A DNA stretch of 64,000 nucleotides from assembly GCA_016183935.1 (NCBI GenBank), contig JACPDR010000035.1, forward strand, positions 1 through 64,000. Reading direction: 5' to 3'. Each line of letters begins with the position of its first letter. Position 1 is the first letter of the stretch. Under the pieces are notes generated by a model. The model worked only from the letters and a program-made list of their open reading frames with translations, searched no databases and was not told the origin of the DNA. Origin of the DNA: Caulobacterales bacterium (GTDB lineage Bacteria > Pseudomonadota > Alphaproteobacteria > Caulobacterales > Caulobacteraceae). Of this stretch, positions 18,925 to 27,400 are shown in pieces. Made by a program: the position numbers and the translations under genes.

Positions 18925-21412
18925 AGGCGCGGCCGCCGTCGGACGTCAGCCGTCCCAGCACGCCCGCCTCGTCCCGGGCCGCCGCCCGCCCGGACAGGTC
19001 GCTGGAAAAGACCCGCACGAACGCCTCGGCGTCGGCGCGAAGGTCGGTGTCGGTCAGCACCCGCCGCGACACGCTGCGCACCGCCGCCGGCGCGACCCGG
19101 CGCACGATCTGCCGGGCCCGATCGGGGTCGCCCCCCGCCACCGCCTGGGCGGCTTCCTCGACACGCGCGCGGGGCAGCAGGGCGTTGGGATCGACGCCCA
19201 TCCGGCGGATGGCGGCGGTGATCCGCTCTTCAAGCGCCTCGCCGTCGGCCGCGGGCATCATGGGCGTGTCGAGATCCAGCGGGGCCTCGCCCGGTCCTCC
19301 GTCCTCCAGATCGCTCCAGCCCAGCCGGTCCTTCTCCGGCTGGTTCGGAACGGTGGAACCCGGCATCGGCGCCAGCTTCAGCCGTCCGCGCAGGCCGAAG
19401 CCGCGTGGCTCGGCGGACCGCTCGGGGCGCGGGCGCGGCGGCGTCTCGGGCTCCGGCTCGACGGTTGGCGCCACGGTCTCGCGGCGGCGGGTGGTCGGGC
19501 TGTCGCCCGAGACCACGCCCATCAGCCGGACGGCCTCGGTCAGCATGTCGTAGTTGCGCCGCACCCGCTCCTGGAAGCCGGCGTCCAGCGCCTCGGTGTC
19601 CGCGGCGGCCTTCTGCGAGGCCGCCGACAGGGCGGCGAGGCCTTCCTCGACCGAGGCGCGCACGGCCTCGACCCGCTGCTGGGCTTCCTCCGGCAGGCGG
19701 GACGCCCGCTCATCCAGATTGGCCATGGCCTCGTCGATGCGGGCCAGCGCCGCATTCATGCGCTCGACGGTGGTTTCGAGCTGCTCGAGCGCCCTCTGGC
19801 CGGTCTCGTCGACCAGCCCGCTGGTCTCGGCGACGATGCGCCGGGCGCTGTCGACCCGCGCATCGGCGGCCTGATCGGCCTTCTGCGCCGCCTCGAACAG
19901 GGCTTCGCCCAGCCTGTCGGCGCGGACCTGCGCCTGTTCGGCCGCTTCTGCGGCGGCGGACCGGGAGTCTTCGGCCGTGGCCTGCAGCGCGGCGAGGGCC
20001 CGGCGGGTCTCCTCGACCAGGGCGTCGCGGGCTTCCGCGGCCAGGCTCTCGAACTTGTCGAGGGCCAGCTTGGTCGCGCTGTCGAAGCCGTCCGCCTCGC
20101 GCTGGGACATCTCGACCAGGGCCCGGAACTGGTCCGTGGCGGCCTCGACCAGATCCTTGATGCTCTCGGTGGTCCTCGCGGACGTCACGCCCAGTTCGTC
20201 GGTGACGGCGCGGGTGGCGGACAGCTGCTCGGTCAGCTGGGCGCGCTGGCTCTCGACCTGGGCCGAGAAATCCTCCTGGTCGGTGCGCAGGGCGTAGGCT
20301 GCGGTGACCAGGGCGGCGCGCTGCTGGCCGAGGCCTTCCTCGACCGACTGGATCTGTTCGGCCACGCCGGAGCCGGCGTTCTCCAGCCGCAGGGTCTGGC
20401 GAGCCAGATCGTCGGCGGCCACGCGGGCGGCGTCCTGCGCCTCGCCGGCGGCGGCGGCCAGGTCGGCGGCGCGGGCGGCCAGCGCGGCCTCGGCCTCGCG
20501 CAGCTGCGTCTGGGCCAGGTCGGAGGCGTCGACGACCATGCGCGACTGCCGCTCAACCGCGTCGAGGACGCCGGTCGCCTGGCTGTCGAGCTGGACGCCC
20601 AGGGTCTGCATCTGGTCGCGTTCCTGGCCGAGTTGCTCGACCAGCCGGCGGGCGGTCCGGCCGGCGGTCTCGGCGGCCTCGTTGAGGCGGATGGTTTCCT
20701 GCGCCAACGCCTCGCGCAGCAAGGTCATGTCGTTGCGCGCCCGTTCGGCGGCGAGCGAAGCCTGGTCGATGTCGTTGCGCAGCGAGTGCAGCACCTCGCC
20801 GGTCTGCTGGGCCGCCAGCGCCGTCGGGGCGACCAGCGCCTCGGACAGGTTTCGAGCCCGGCGGGTCTCGGCGGCCAGTCCGGCGCCCTGCCGGATGGCG
20901 TGGGCCAGCATGATGGCGAGGCCGGCCGGGGCGAGGGCGATCAGAGCGTAGATGGCCAGTCGAAGCGGCTCCAGCTCGGCCGCGCCCGACCCGATCTCAT
21001 AGGCCAGCCAGGCCGCTACGCCGCCCATCCACAGGACCGCCGCCACCCCCGCAAGCAGATAGGCGTGCTGGCCGGACGGGGCCGGCTCCGACGGTCGCCG
21101 CAGCGGTGCGGGGGGCGGGGGCGGGTCGTAGGCGACCGGCGGCGCGTCGGCGGACTGGTTCATTTCGGGGGCGCCGACGGGGCTTTGCGCCGCTTCCGCG
21201 CGCCTGGCCGCCTCGGCCGCCCTTTGCTCGGCCTGTCGACGTTCCTCGGCGAGCCGGCGACGGCGGCGTTCGGACATCGGGCGCTCGGTCGTCGTCTCAG
21301 GCTCCGGCGTCGGCTCGTCGGGCGCTTCAAGCGCGGCCTTGATCTCGGCCATGGCGTCGACCTCCGGCTCGGGGTCGGTCAGGTTCAGCGGCGGCCGTTG
21401 GCGGGACTTCAT
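18887..21412 (-). CDS. tipN: Cell-polarity protein TipN-like
   Basis: An 841-residue membrane-anchored coiled-coil protein. The first 115 residues are charged and proline-rich (ERRRRRLAEERRQAEQRA; DPPPPPAPLRRP), then two membrane helices at about 117-139 and 151-173. Residues about 190-640 are a long Ala/Glu/Arg-rich coiled coil. After a disordered linker, a helical C-terminal domain (about 715-841) ends LDAAIGDLA. Architecture and length match TipN, which marks the new pole of Caulobacter cells, positions the flagellum and takes part in ParA-driven segregation. The call rests on architecture and lineage rather than a catalytic motif; a related polar factor is the alternative. Confidence 0.8.
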   Translation of the reverse strand: MKSRQRPPLNLTDPEPEVDAMAEIKAALEAPDEPTPEPETTTERPMSERRRRRLAEERRQAEQRAAEAARRAEAAQSPVGAPEMNQSADAPPVAYDPPPPPAPLRRPSEPAPSGQHAYLLAGVAAVLWMGGVAAWLAYEIGSGAAELEPLRLAIYALIALAPAGLAIMLAHAIRQGAGLAAETRRARNLSEALVAPTALAAQQTGEVLHSLRNDIDQASLAAERARNDMTLLREALAQETIRLNEAAETAGRTARRLVEQLGQERDQMQTLGVQLDSQATGVLDAVERQSRMVVDASDLAQTQLREAEAALAARAADLAAAAGEAQDAARVAADDLARQTLRLENAGSGVAEQIQSVEEGLGQQRAALVTAAYALRTDQEDFSAQVESQRAQLTEQLSATRAVTDELGVTSARTTESIKDLVEAATDQFRALVEMSQREADGFDSATKLALDKFESLAAEARDALVEETRRALAALQATAEDSRSAAAEAAEQAQVRADRLGEALFEAAQKADQAADARVDSARRIVAETSGLVDETGQRALEQLETTVERMNAALARIDEAMANLDERASRLPEEAQQRVEAVRASVEEGLAALSAASQKAAADTEALDAGFQERVRRNYDMLTEAVRLMGVVSGDSPTTRRRETVAPTVEPEPETPPRPRPERSAEPRGFGLRGRLKLAPMPGSTVPNQPEKDRLGWSDLEDGGPGEAPLDLDTPMMPAADGEALEERITAAIRRMGVDPNALLPRARVEEAAQAVAGGDPDRARQIVRRVAPAAVRSVSRRVLTDTDLRADAEAFVRVFSSDLSGRAAARDEAGVLGRLTSDGGRAFMLLDAAIGDLA

Positions 21413-21527
21413 GAGGCGGCGATCTCGTCAGGATGCGACGTCGCGCAGCCGGGGCGCGCGACCCGGCGGAACCCTAGCGGCTCATTCGCGGCGCGCAAAG
21501 GCGAGCGCCGACAAAACGACGGTCGGC

Positions 21528-21716
21528 TCAGCAGTCCTGCTGGCGGTCGGCCGCGGCGAGGACGGTCGCGGCCGGCCTGTCGCCGCCGCAATCGCGGACG
21601 CGGTGGACCTCGCGTTGGGGCTTCTCGGGGGCGTCCAGCTGCAAGCCGAACTGCGACAGGGCCGCGGCGGCGAGCATGGCGACGAAGCCGATGATCATTT
21701 CGATCAGCGCCTGCAT
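21528..21716 (-). CDS. Small membrane protein upstream of tipN
   Basis: A 62-residue protein: an N-terminal hydrophobic helix (about 4-24, MQALIEMIIGFVAMLAAAAL) and a polar tail of about 35 residues with two cysteines (one in RDCGG, one at the end). GGGAGG lies seven bases before the ATG, a strong ribosome site that supports a real gene. It is on the same strand as tipN, 115 bases upstream of it. I do not recognise the family; the tail is probably cytoplasmic or periplasmic depending on helix orientation, which the sequence does not settle. Confidence 0.6.
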   Translation of the reverse strand: MQALIEMIIGFVAMLAAAALSQFGLQLDAPEKPQREVHRVRDCGGDRPAATVLAAADRQQDC

Positions 21717-21839
21717 CGCCGACCTCCCTTGTCCGGAATGAACAGCGTCTTATGCCTTTAAAACGACGTTCCAGCAATCCGGGCATGGAACGGAACCGGG
21801 CGGCATGCGTCCTGTAAAGCTTGGGCGCATGCCGCCGTC

Positions 21840-23330
21840 ATGCGAATCGGTCAGGCTGCATCCATGAGCCTCTCGGCGGACGAACAGAACGAGCCCTGGC
21901 TGGCGCCGGGGGAGAACTGCTGGCGAACGGAGACCGCCGGGCGGTTCGCCGTGCTGATGGAGAACGCCGCCTATTTCGAGGCGCTGCGGTCGGCGCTCGA
22001 GAAGGCGCAGCGCTCCGTCGTGATGCTGGGCTGGCAGTTCGATCCCAGAACCCGGCTGGACCCCGAGACCGATCCCGGCGATCACCAGGCGGAGATCGGC
22101 CATCAGCTGCGCATGCTGGTGAAGGCCCGGCCTGATGTCGACGTCCGGCTGCTGATCTGGAAATCCCCGCTGGTCATCGCCGCCTCGCAAGGCTTCTTCC
22201 CGCACCGCGCCCAGAGCTGGTTCCGCAAGCGGATGGTGGAGTTCCGGCTCGACCGGGCGGGTCCGCCCGGCGCGTGCCATCACCAGAAGGTCGTCATCAT
22301 CGATGACGCCGTCGCCTTCTGCGGCGGCGGGGACATCGGCACCGACCGCTGGGATTCCGTCGAGCATCTGGACGGCGATCCCCGCCGTTGCCAGCCCTCC
22401 GGCCTGATCCCCTCGCCGCGGCATGAGGTCATGTGCGTGATGGACGGGCCCGCCGCCCGGGCCTTGGGCGATCTGGCCCGCGAACGATGGTTCCGGGCGA
22501 CATCGGAACGGGTTTTCACCGTGGACGTCGACAACGATCCCTGGCCGGACGGCGTCGAGCCCGACCTGCTGGACACCCCGGTGGGGATCGCCCGGACCGA
22601 ACCGGCCTGGGGCGGCAGGGCGGAGGTGCGCGAGAACGAACGCCTGCACCTGGACGCCATCGGTCGGGCGCGCCGGCTGATCTATCTCGAGAACCAGTAT
22701 TTCACCTCGCCGAAGATCGCCGAGGCGCTGGCGCGACGGCTGTCCGAGCCCGACAGCCCCGAGGTGGTGCTGGTTTCGACGGGCGGCAGCCCCAGCTGGT
22801 TCGACCAGATGACCATGGATACCGCCCGTTCTGAGGTGCTGTTCCGGCTCGAGCAGGCGGACAGAAACAACCGCTTCTTCGCCTTCGCGCCGCACACCAC
22901 GGGCGGCGAGCGGATCATCGTGCACGCCAAGGTCTCGATCTACGACGACGAGGTGCTGCGGATCGGATCCACCAATCTGAACAACCGCTCCTTCGGGTTC
23001 GACACCGAATGCGACGTGGCGGCCGCGCCGACCACGGAGGCCGGCCGGGCCGCCATCCAGCGGTTCCGTCACCGCACCATCGGCCACTGGATCGGGGAAA
23101 GCGCGGAGGAGTTCGCCTCTGCCGAGGCTTTGGTCGGGTCCGTCGGCGAGGCCATCCAGCGCTTCGACACCGGCCGGATGCAGATGCTGGGCGCGACTCC
23201 GCCGTCGCCTGTCGAGCGCTTCATCGCCGAGTTCCAGCTGGGGGATCCGACCTCGCCGGCCGACGCCTTCCGGCCGTGGAAGCGGCGGAGTCCGTCGCAG
23301 CGAAACCGGCCGCCGCGGATCAGGTCCTGA
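21840..23330 (+). CDS. Phospholipase D-like / cardiolipin synthase-type protein
   Basis: A 496-residue PLD-superfamily protein with two HKD motifs: HHQKVVIIDD (His148, Lys150, Asp155) and VHAKVSIYDD (His362, Lys364, Asp369), the latter followed by GSTNLNNRSFG. Two-HKD bacterial enzymes of this size are phospholipases D or cardiolipin synthases; there is no N-terminal membrane anchor, unlike ClsA, so it is likely a peripheral cytosolic enzyme. Two starts are possible (21840 or 21864, MSLSADEQ), neither with a good ribosome site. Its end overlaps the convergent EEP gene by 11 bases. A PLD/EEP neighbourhood also occurs at E. coli clsB-ybhP. Confidence 0.88.
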   Translation: MRIGQAASMSLSADEQNEPWLAPGENCWRTETAGRFAVLMENAAYFEALRSALEKAQRSVVMLGWQFDPRTRLDPETDPGDHQAEIGHQLRMLVKARPDVDVRLLIWKSPLVIAASQGFFPHRAQSWFRKRMVEFRLDRAGPPGACHHQKVVIIDDAVAFCGGGDIGTDRWDSVEHLDGDPRRCQPSGLIPSPRHEVMCVMDGPAARALGDLARERWFRATSERVFTVDVDNDPWPDGVEPDLLDTPVGIARTEPAWGGRAEVRENERLHLDAIGRARRLIYLENQYFTSPKIAEALARRLSEPDSPEVVLVSTGGSPSWFDQMTMDTARSEVLFRLEQADRNNRFFAFAPHTTGGERIIVHAKVSIYDDEVLRIGSTNLNNRSFGFDTECDVAAAPTTEAGRAAIQRFRHRTIGHWIGESAEEFASAEALVGSVGEAIQRFDTGRMQMLGATPPSPVERFIAEFQLGDPTSPADAFRPWKRRSPSQRNRPPRIRS

Positions 23331-24054
23331 TCTCGAAGTCCACGATCAGCGGCAGGTGATCCGACGCCATGCGGGCGAGGGGCGAGAACGGCGCCGTCAC
23401 CCCGGTCACCACGATCTCCGGGCTGGTGAAGCAGTGGTCGATGCGGATCGCCGGAAAGCTGGAGGGGAAGGTCTTGACCGACGGCCGGAGCCCCAGCGCG
23501 CGCTGGCAGTCGGATAACCGCCGCGCCAGCGCCTGATAGGGCCGGGTGATCGATGTCGCGTTGAAGTCGCCGGTCAGCAGGGTGGGGCCGACGCACGAGG
23601 GATGACCGAGCCACCCTTCGCCGAGCAGGGCCGCCGCCTGCAGGCGCTGTTCGCGCGGCACGAGTCCGAGGTGGGTGTTGATGACATTCAGGGTGACGCC
23701 GTCGAAATCGATCGCCACCCAAAGCGCCCCGCGCGGCTCCAGCCCCGGGACGCCGCGAATGCTCGGCAGAGCCCCCGACTTGACCAGCCGCTCGGGCCGC
23801 AGGGTCAGGATGGCGTCGCCATACTGTTCGGCCTCGACCTTCATGGCGGCGTGGAAGTGGAAGGTCATGGCGAGGCGGTCGGCGATGGCGCTGGCCTGGT
23901 CCACCAGCCCCGTGCGCACGCGACCGACGTCGAGTTCCTGAAGGCAGACGACGTCCGGCTCGTGTTCGGCGATCACCGCCGCGATCCGCCCGACATCCAG
24001 CCGGCGATCGACGCCGACGCAGCGATGCACATTGTAGGTCAGCAGGCGGGGCAT
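23320..24054 (-). CDS. Endonuclease/exonuclease/phosphatase (EEP) family protein
   Basis: A 244-residue metal-dependent phosphodiesterase fold. The metal ligands and catalytic residues are visible: TYNVHRCVG (6-14), the Glu40 motif CLQELDVGR (37-45), TGDFNAT in the middle, IDHCFTS and the terminal ASDHLPLIVDFE. Substrates in this family range from DNA to phosphoinositides and sphingolipids, and YbhP-type members sit beside cardiolipin synthases as here. No signal peptide is seen. The gene is convergent with the PLD gene (11-base overlap) and 89 bases downstream of the TPM cluster on the same strand. Confidence 0.9.
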   Translation of the reverse strand: MPRLLTYNVHRCVGVDRRLDVGRIAAVIAEHEPDVVCLQELDVGRVRTGLVDQASAIADRLAMTFHFHAAMKVEAEQYGDAILTLRPERLVKSGALPSIRGVPGLEPRGALWVAIDFDGVTLNVINTHLGLVPREQRLQAAALLGEGWLGHPSCVGPTLLTGDFNATSITRPYQALARRLSDCQRALGLRPSVKTFPSSFPAIRIDHCFTSPEIVVTGVTAPFSPLARMASDHLPLIVDFEIRT

Positions 24055-24143
24055 GAAGTCCTGGACGGGCCGGAGCGCTCGACGGCCGGGCTAGGCCATT
24101 TCCATAAGGAATGCGACCCCCGGCGGGCGCGTTCCGGTCTGCC

Positions 24144-24836
24144 TCAGATCACCACGAGGCGGTCGACGACTTCATTGGGGTTGTCCGAGCCTGGCGGGAA
24201 ATGCGTCGCGAGAACCTCGCCGCACAGCCGCACCGCCGCCTCGAAGCCGTCGGCTGGATCATCCCGCTTCAGACCTTGCGACAGGGCCTCGGCCGCGTCG
24301 CCCCAGACCGACTGGTCCACCTTGGCGTGGATACCCTTGTCCGCAACCACCTCCACCTGGTGATCGCCCAGGGCCGCGAAGATCAGCACCCCGGTGCGGG
24401 CCTCGGTGACGTGGAGACCATGCGCAAGGAACTGCTGCACGGCCGCGTCGCGGACGCGGGCGCGTCGAACGGCGCGCGGCGTCACCCAGCGGGTCACCGC
24501 CGGCGCCCGCGTGAGCAGGTAGACGGTCAGGAACACCACTGCCTGGACCAGGGCGTAGGCGCCGAGGGCCTGTCCGAGCGAGACATCGCGCGCCGCCAGG
24601 TGAGCCGCTTCCCATCCGTCGGCGAAGCCCGGAATCCAGGCGGGCTCGAATCCCAGGGGGATCAGGGCGAGCGGCAGGATCAGCGCGGCCGCGGCCGCCC
24701 AAGCCAGCGAGACGTCGTGGTAGGACGACACGCGGCGGGCCAGAACGCAGAAGATTTCACCCGAGGTGCGCGCCTCCGCCGCGGCGATGGCCGTGGCGAT
24801 CCGGTCGTGGGCCTCGGTCGTGAGCTTGATCACCAT
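24144..24836 (-). CDS. TPM-domain membrane protein (cytoplasmic-type)
   Basis: A 230-residue protein. The N-terminal TPM part starts TEAHDRIATAIAAAEARTSGEI (about 6-27), then two membrane helices (about 43-62 and 88-110), then the rest of the TPM fold with HGLHVTEARTGVLIFAALGDHQVEVVADKG split over 140-170. Splitting of the TPM fold by a membrane hairpin is the YgcG/TPM_phosphatase variant. The start ATG overlaps the end of the upstream TPM gene by 7 bases (ATGGTGA). It completes a lemA-TPM-TPM cluster; the role of such clusters is poorly defined, perhaps in membrane or envelope quality control. Confidence 0.87.
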   Translation of the reverse strand: MVIKLTTEAHDRIATAIAAAEARTSGEIFCVLARRVSSYHDVSLAWAAAAALILPLALIPLGFEPAWIPGFADGWEAAHLAARDVSLGQALGAYALVQAVVFLTVYLLTRAPAVTRWVTPRAVRRARVRDAAVQQFLAHGLHVTEARTGVLIFAALGDHQVEVVADKGIHAKVDQSVWGDAAEALSQGLKRDDPADGFEAAVRLCGEVLATHFPPGSDNPNEVVDRLVVI

Positions 24837-25651
24837 CCGCCGGACGCGCCCCCGCCGCCAAAGCTGCCCCCGCCGCCGCCGAAGCCGCCGCCGCCCCATG
24901 ACGAGCCGCCGCCGCGGCCGCTGCTGCGCATCGCCTCGGCCGCCGCCCAGATCAGGATCGGAGCCACGCCGGAGCCACGCCGGGGCCGGCCGCCCCGCGC
25001 CAGACCGCCGATCACGCTCGTGAAGAGCAGGAAGAAAATGAAACCGATCATGATCATGGGCCCGACCGGAATCCCCGCCCTGGGCGCGGCGGCCGCGGCC
25101 GCCCGGGCCTGGGCCTCGGCCGGATCGAGCCGGAGCTGGGCGTCGATGGCGGCCACACCCTGCTGAACGCCTCGTTCGAAATAGCCGTCGCGGAACGAGG
25201 GCAGGATCTCGTTGTGAATGATCAGGGCGGAGAGGGCGTCGGTCAGCACGGGCTCAAGGCCGTAGCCGACCTCGATCCGGACCTTCCGCTCCTCCGGGGC
25301 GACGATCAGCAGGACGCCGTTGTCGTCCTCGGCCTGGCCGATGCCCCAGGCTCGGCCGAGCTGATAGCCGTATTCCTCGATCTCGCGATCCTGCAGGCTG
25401 TCGACGGTGACCACCACCAGCTGGTCGGAGGTGTCACGCTCGAGCGCCTCAAGCTTGGCCGTGAGCGCGGTCTCGGCTTCCGGCGACAGCAACTGCGCCT
25501 GGTCTACGACCCGGCCGGTCAGGGCGGGGAAGGTCGGCTGGTTGGAGGCCTGCGCCGCCGCGGCGTCGGCCAGGCACAGCCAAGCCGCTGCGGACAGGGC
25601 GATCAGCAGCCCGGCGAGACCCGTCCGTGCTCTGGTCGGGACGGCGATCAC
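24830..25651 (-). CDS. Secreted/anchored TPM-domain protein with Gly-rich tail (YgcG family)
   Basis: A 273-residue protein: signal peptide (about 1-34), TPM domain (about 40-165; FPALTGRVVDQAQLLS, then LGRAWGIGQAEDDNGVLLIV), a membrane helix (about 193-213) and a Gly/Ser-rich tail (WGGGGFGGGGGSFGGGG) ending SGGW. This is the YgcG architecture, with the domain in the periplasm and the glycine tail in the cytoplasm. The start is GTG (25649-25651), overlapping the lemA stop as GTGA. TPM domains have been reported as acid phosphatases in plants (TLP18.3) and as Psb27-related photosystem repair factors; the role in heterotrophs is unclear. Confidence 0.9.
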   Translation of the reverse strand: MIAVPTRARTGLAGLLIALSAAAWLCLADAAAAQASNQPTFPALTGRVVDQAQLLSPEAETALTAKLEALERDTSDQLVVVTVDSLQDREIEEYGYQLGRAWGIGQAEDDNGVLLIVAPEERKVRIEVGYGLEPVLTDALSALIIHNEILPSFRDGYFERGVQQGVAAIDAQLRLDPAEAQARAAAAAAPRAGIPVGPMIMIGFIFFLLFTSVIGGLARGGRPRRGSGVAPILIWAAAEAMRSSGRGGGSSWGGGGFGGGGGSFGGGGASGGW

Positions 25652-26319
25652 GGAGCGGGCGGCGCCGAACCGGGCTGGGTCGGGGCCGCGGTCCCGCCAG
25701 GCGCGGCGGGATTGATCGCATCGAAATTGACCGTCGGCGCGGTCTGGGCGGCCTCGGTGGCGGTGAACAGCTGCATCGGCTCGGAGCCCGCGTGGATCGT
25801 CTTGGCCCAGATCACGGTCGGGAAAGTTCGCAGCGATGTATTGTAGTCGCGCACCGCCTCATTGTAGTCGCGCCGGGCCACCGAGATGCGGTTCTCGGTG
25901 CCCTCCAGCTGGGACTGCAGGGCGATGAAATTCTGGTTGGAGCGGACTTCCGGATAACGCTCGACCACCAGCATAAGGCGCGACAGGGCCTGGGTCAGTT
26001 CACCCTGGGCGGCCTGATAACGCTGGAAGGCGGCCGGATCGTTCAGGGTTTCCGGCGTCACCGTGACGCCGGTGGCGCGGGAGCGGGCCTCGATCACCTG
26101 GGTCAGGGTGGTGCGCTCGGCGATGGCCGCGCCCTGCACCGTGGCGACGAGGTTGGGGATCAGGTCCGAGCGCCGCTGATACTGGGACTGAACGTCGGCC
26201 CAGCGCGCCTCGGCGGTCTCTTCCTTGGTCGGGATGGCGTTGACGCCGCAGCCGGTGACGGCGGGGGCCAGGACCACCACGGCGGCGAGGGCGGCCGCGC
26301 GAGCGTTCAAGGGAATCAT
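25648..26319 (-). CDS. lemA: LemA family lipoprotein-like protein
   Basis: A 223-residue protein. The N-terminus has a hydrophobic segment followed by VTGCGVNAIP, a plausible lipobox with Cys24, then the LemA helical domain: YQRRSDLIPNLVATVQGAA is diagnostic, as are QGELTQALSRLMLVVERYP and RNDYNEAVRDYN-like RRDYNEAVRDYN near residue 150. The C-terminal 40 residues are Ala/Pro/Thr-rich. LemA proteins are membrane-associated, and in many genomes they precede TPM genes as here. Overlap with the next start (GTGA) indicates coupled translation; folD lies 61 bases upstream on the same strand. Confidence 0.93.
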   Translation of the reverse strand: MIPLNARAAALAAVVVLAPAVTGCGVNAIPTKEETAEARWADVQSQYQRRSDLIPNLVATVQGAAIAERTTLTQVIEARSRATGVTVTPETLNDPAAFQRYQAAQGELTQALSRLMLVVERYPEVRSNQNFIALQSQLEGTENRISVARRDYNEAVRDYNTSLRTFPTVIWAKTIHAGSEPMQLFTATEAAQTAPTVNFDAINPAAPGGTAAPTQPGSAPPAP

Positions 26320-26380
26320 CGTCGTCTCCTGACAGGCTGTAGTCCCAATCAGGTGACTATCGGAGGTTAGGCTCCGCCGT

Positions 26381-27304
26381 TCAAGCGTCCAGCGGCTCGG
26401 GCGCGACGCCGGCCGCGCGGCAGGCGGCCGTATAGGTGTTGGCCAGCAGGCAGGCGATGGTCATCGGGCCGACGCCGCCGGGAACCGGGGTGATCCGCCC
26501 CGCGACCGCCGCTGCCTCGTCGAAGGCCACGTCGCCCACGACGCGTGTCTTGCCCTGCGCCGCCTTCATCGGATCGCGGGACGGGACCCGGTTGATGCCC
26601 ACGTCGATGACCGTCGCGCCGGGCCGGATCCAGTCGCCGCGGATCATTTCGGCGCGACCGACGGCGGCGACGAGGATATCGGCGGTGCGGCACAGGGCGG
26701 GGAGGTCGCGGGTGCGCGAATGGGCGATGGTCACCGTGCAGCTCTCGCCCAACAGCAGTTGGGCCATCGGCTTGCCGACGATGTTGGACCGCCCGACTAT
26801 CACCGCGTTTAGGCCCGACAGGTCGCCCAGCTCGTGCTTCAGCAGCATCAGGCAGCCCAGCGGCGTGCACGGCACCAGGCCGGGCAGGCCGACCGCCAGC
26901 CGCCCGGCGTTGACGACGTGGAAGCCGTCGACGTCCTTGTCCGGGTCGATCGCGCCCAGCACCGCCGCCGAGTCGATGTGGCGGGGCAGGGGCAGCTGGA
27001 CGAGGATGCCGTGGATGCCCCGGTCGGCGTTCAGCGCCGCGATCAGCTCCAGCAGCGTCTCCTGATCGGTCTCGTCGGGCAGGCGGTGAGTGTCCGAACG
27101 CAGGCCGGCGCGCAGCGTCGTCTCGCCCTTGTTCCGGACGTAGATCTGGCTGGCCGGGTCGTCGCCGACGATGACCACGGCGAGGCCGGGCTTGACCCGG
27201 TGGGCCGCCTCCAGCCGGGCCGAGGCGGCGGCGACGCGCTCGACCAGTCCGGCCGCGAAGGCCTTGCCGTCGATCAGGGTCGCGCGGGTGGGATCGGCCG
27301 TCAT
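26381..27304 (-). CDS. folD: Bifunctional methylenetetrahydrofolate dehydrogenase/cyclohydrolase FolD
   Basis: A 307-residue enzyme interconverting 5,10-methylene-, 5,10-methenyl- and 10-formyl-tetrahydrofolate with NADP. The catalytic Tyr55 and Lys59 are in IYVRNKGE, the substrate motif QLPLPRHI and DVDGFH follow, the NADP Rossmann motif is GRSNIVGKP (171-179), and [10 protein letters not shown] (273-282) closes the active site. Length is slightly above the usual 280-300, mainly at the C-terminus. It supplies one-carbon units for purine and formyl-Met synthesis. Same strand as lemA-TPM, 61 bases upstream, so read-through is possible. Confidence 0.97.
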   Translation of the reverse strand: MTADPTRATLIDGKAFAAGLVERVAAASARLEAAHRVKPGLAVVIVGDDPASQIYVRNKGETTLRAGLRSDTHRLPDETDQETLLELIAALNADRGIHGILVQLPLPRHIDSAAVLGAIDPDKDVDGFHVVNAGRLAVGLPGLVPCTPLGCLMLLKHELGDLSGLNAVIVGRSNIVGKPMAQLLLGESCTVTIAHSRTRDLPALCRTADILVAAVGRAEMIRGDWIRPGATVIDVGINRVPSRDPMKAAQGKTRVVGDVAFDEAAAVAGRITPVPGGVGPMTIACLLANTYTAACRAAGVAPEPLDA

Positions 27305-27400
27305 GGTTTCGGCTCCGGTCGTCAGGAATCGTGCGGTGAGCGCGATTTACAGATGGGGCGGTTCGGCGTCTATGATCGAGACCGTATTCAGGGGGACCGC

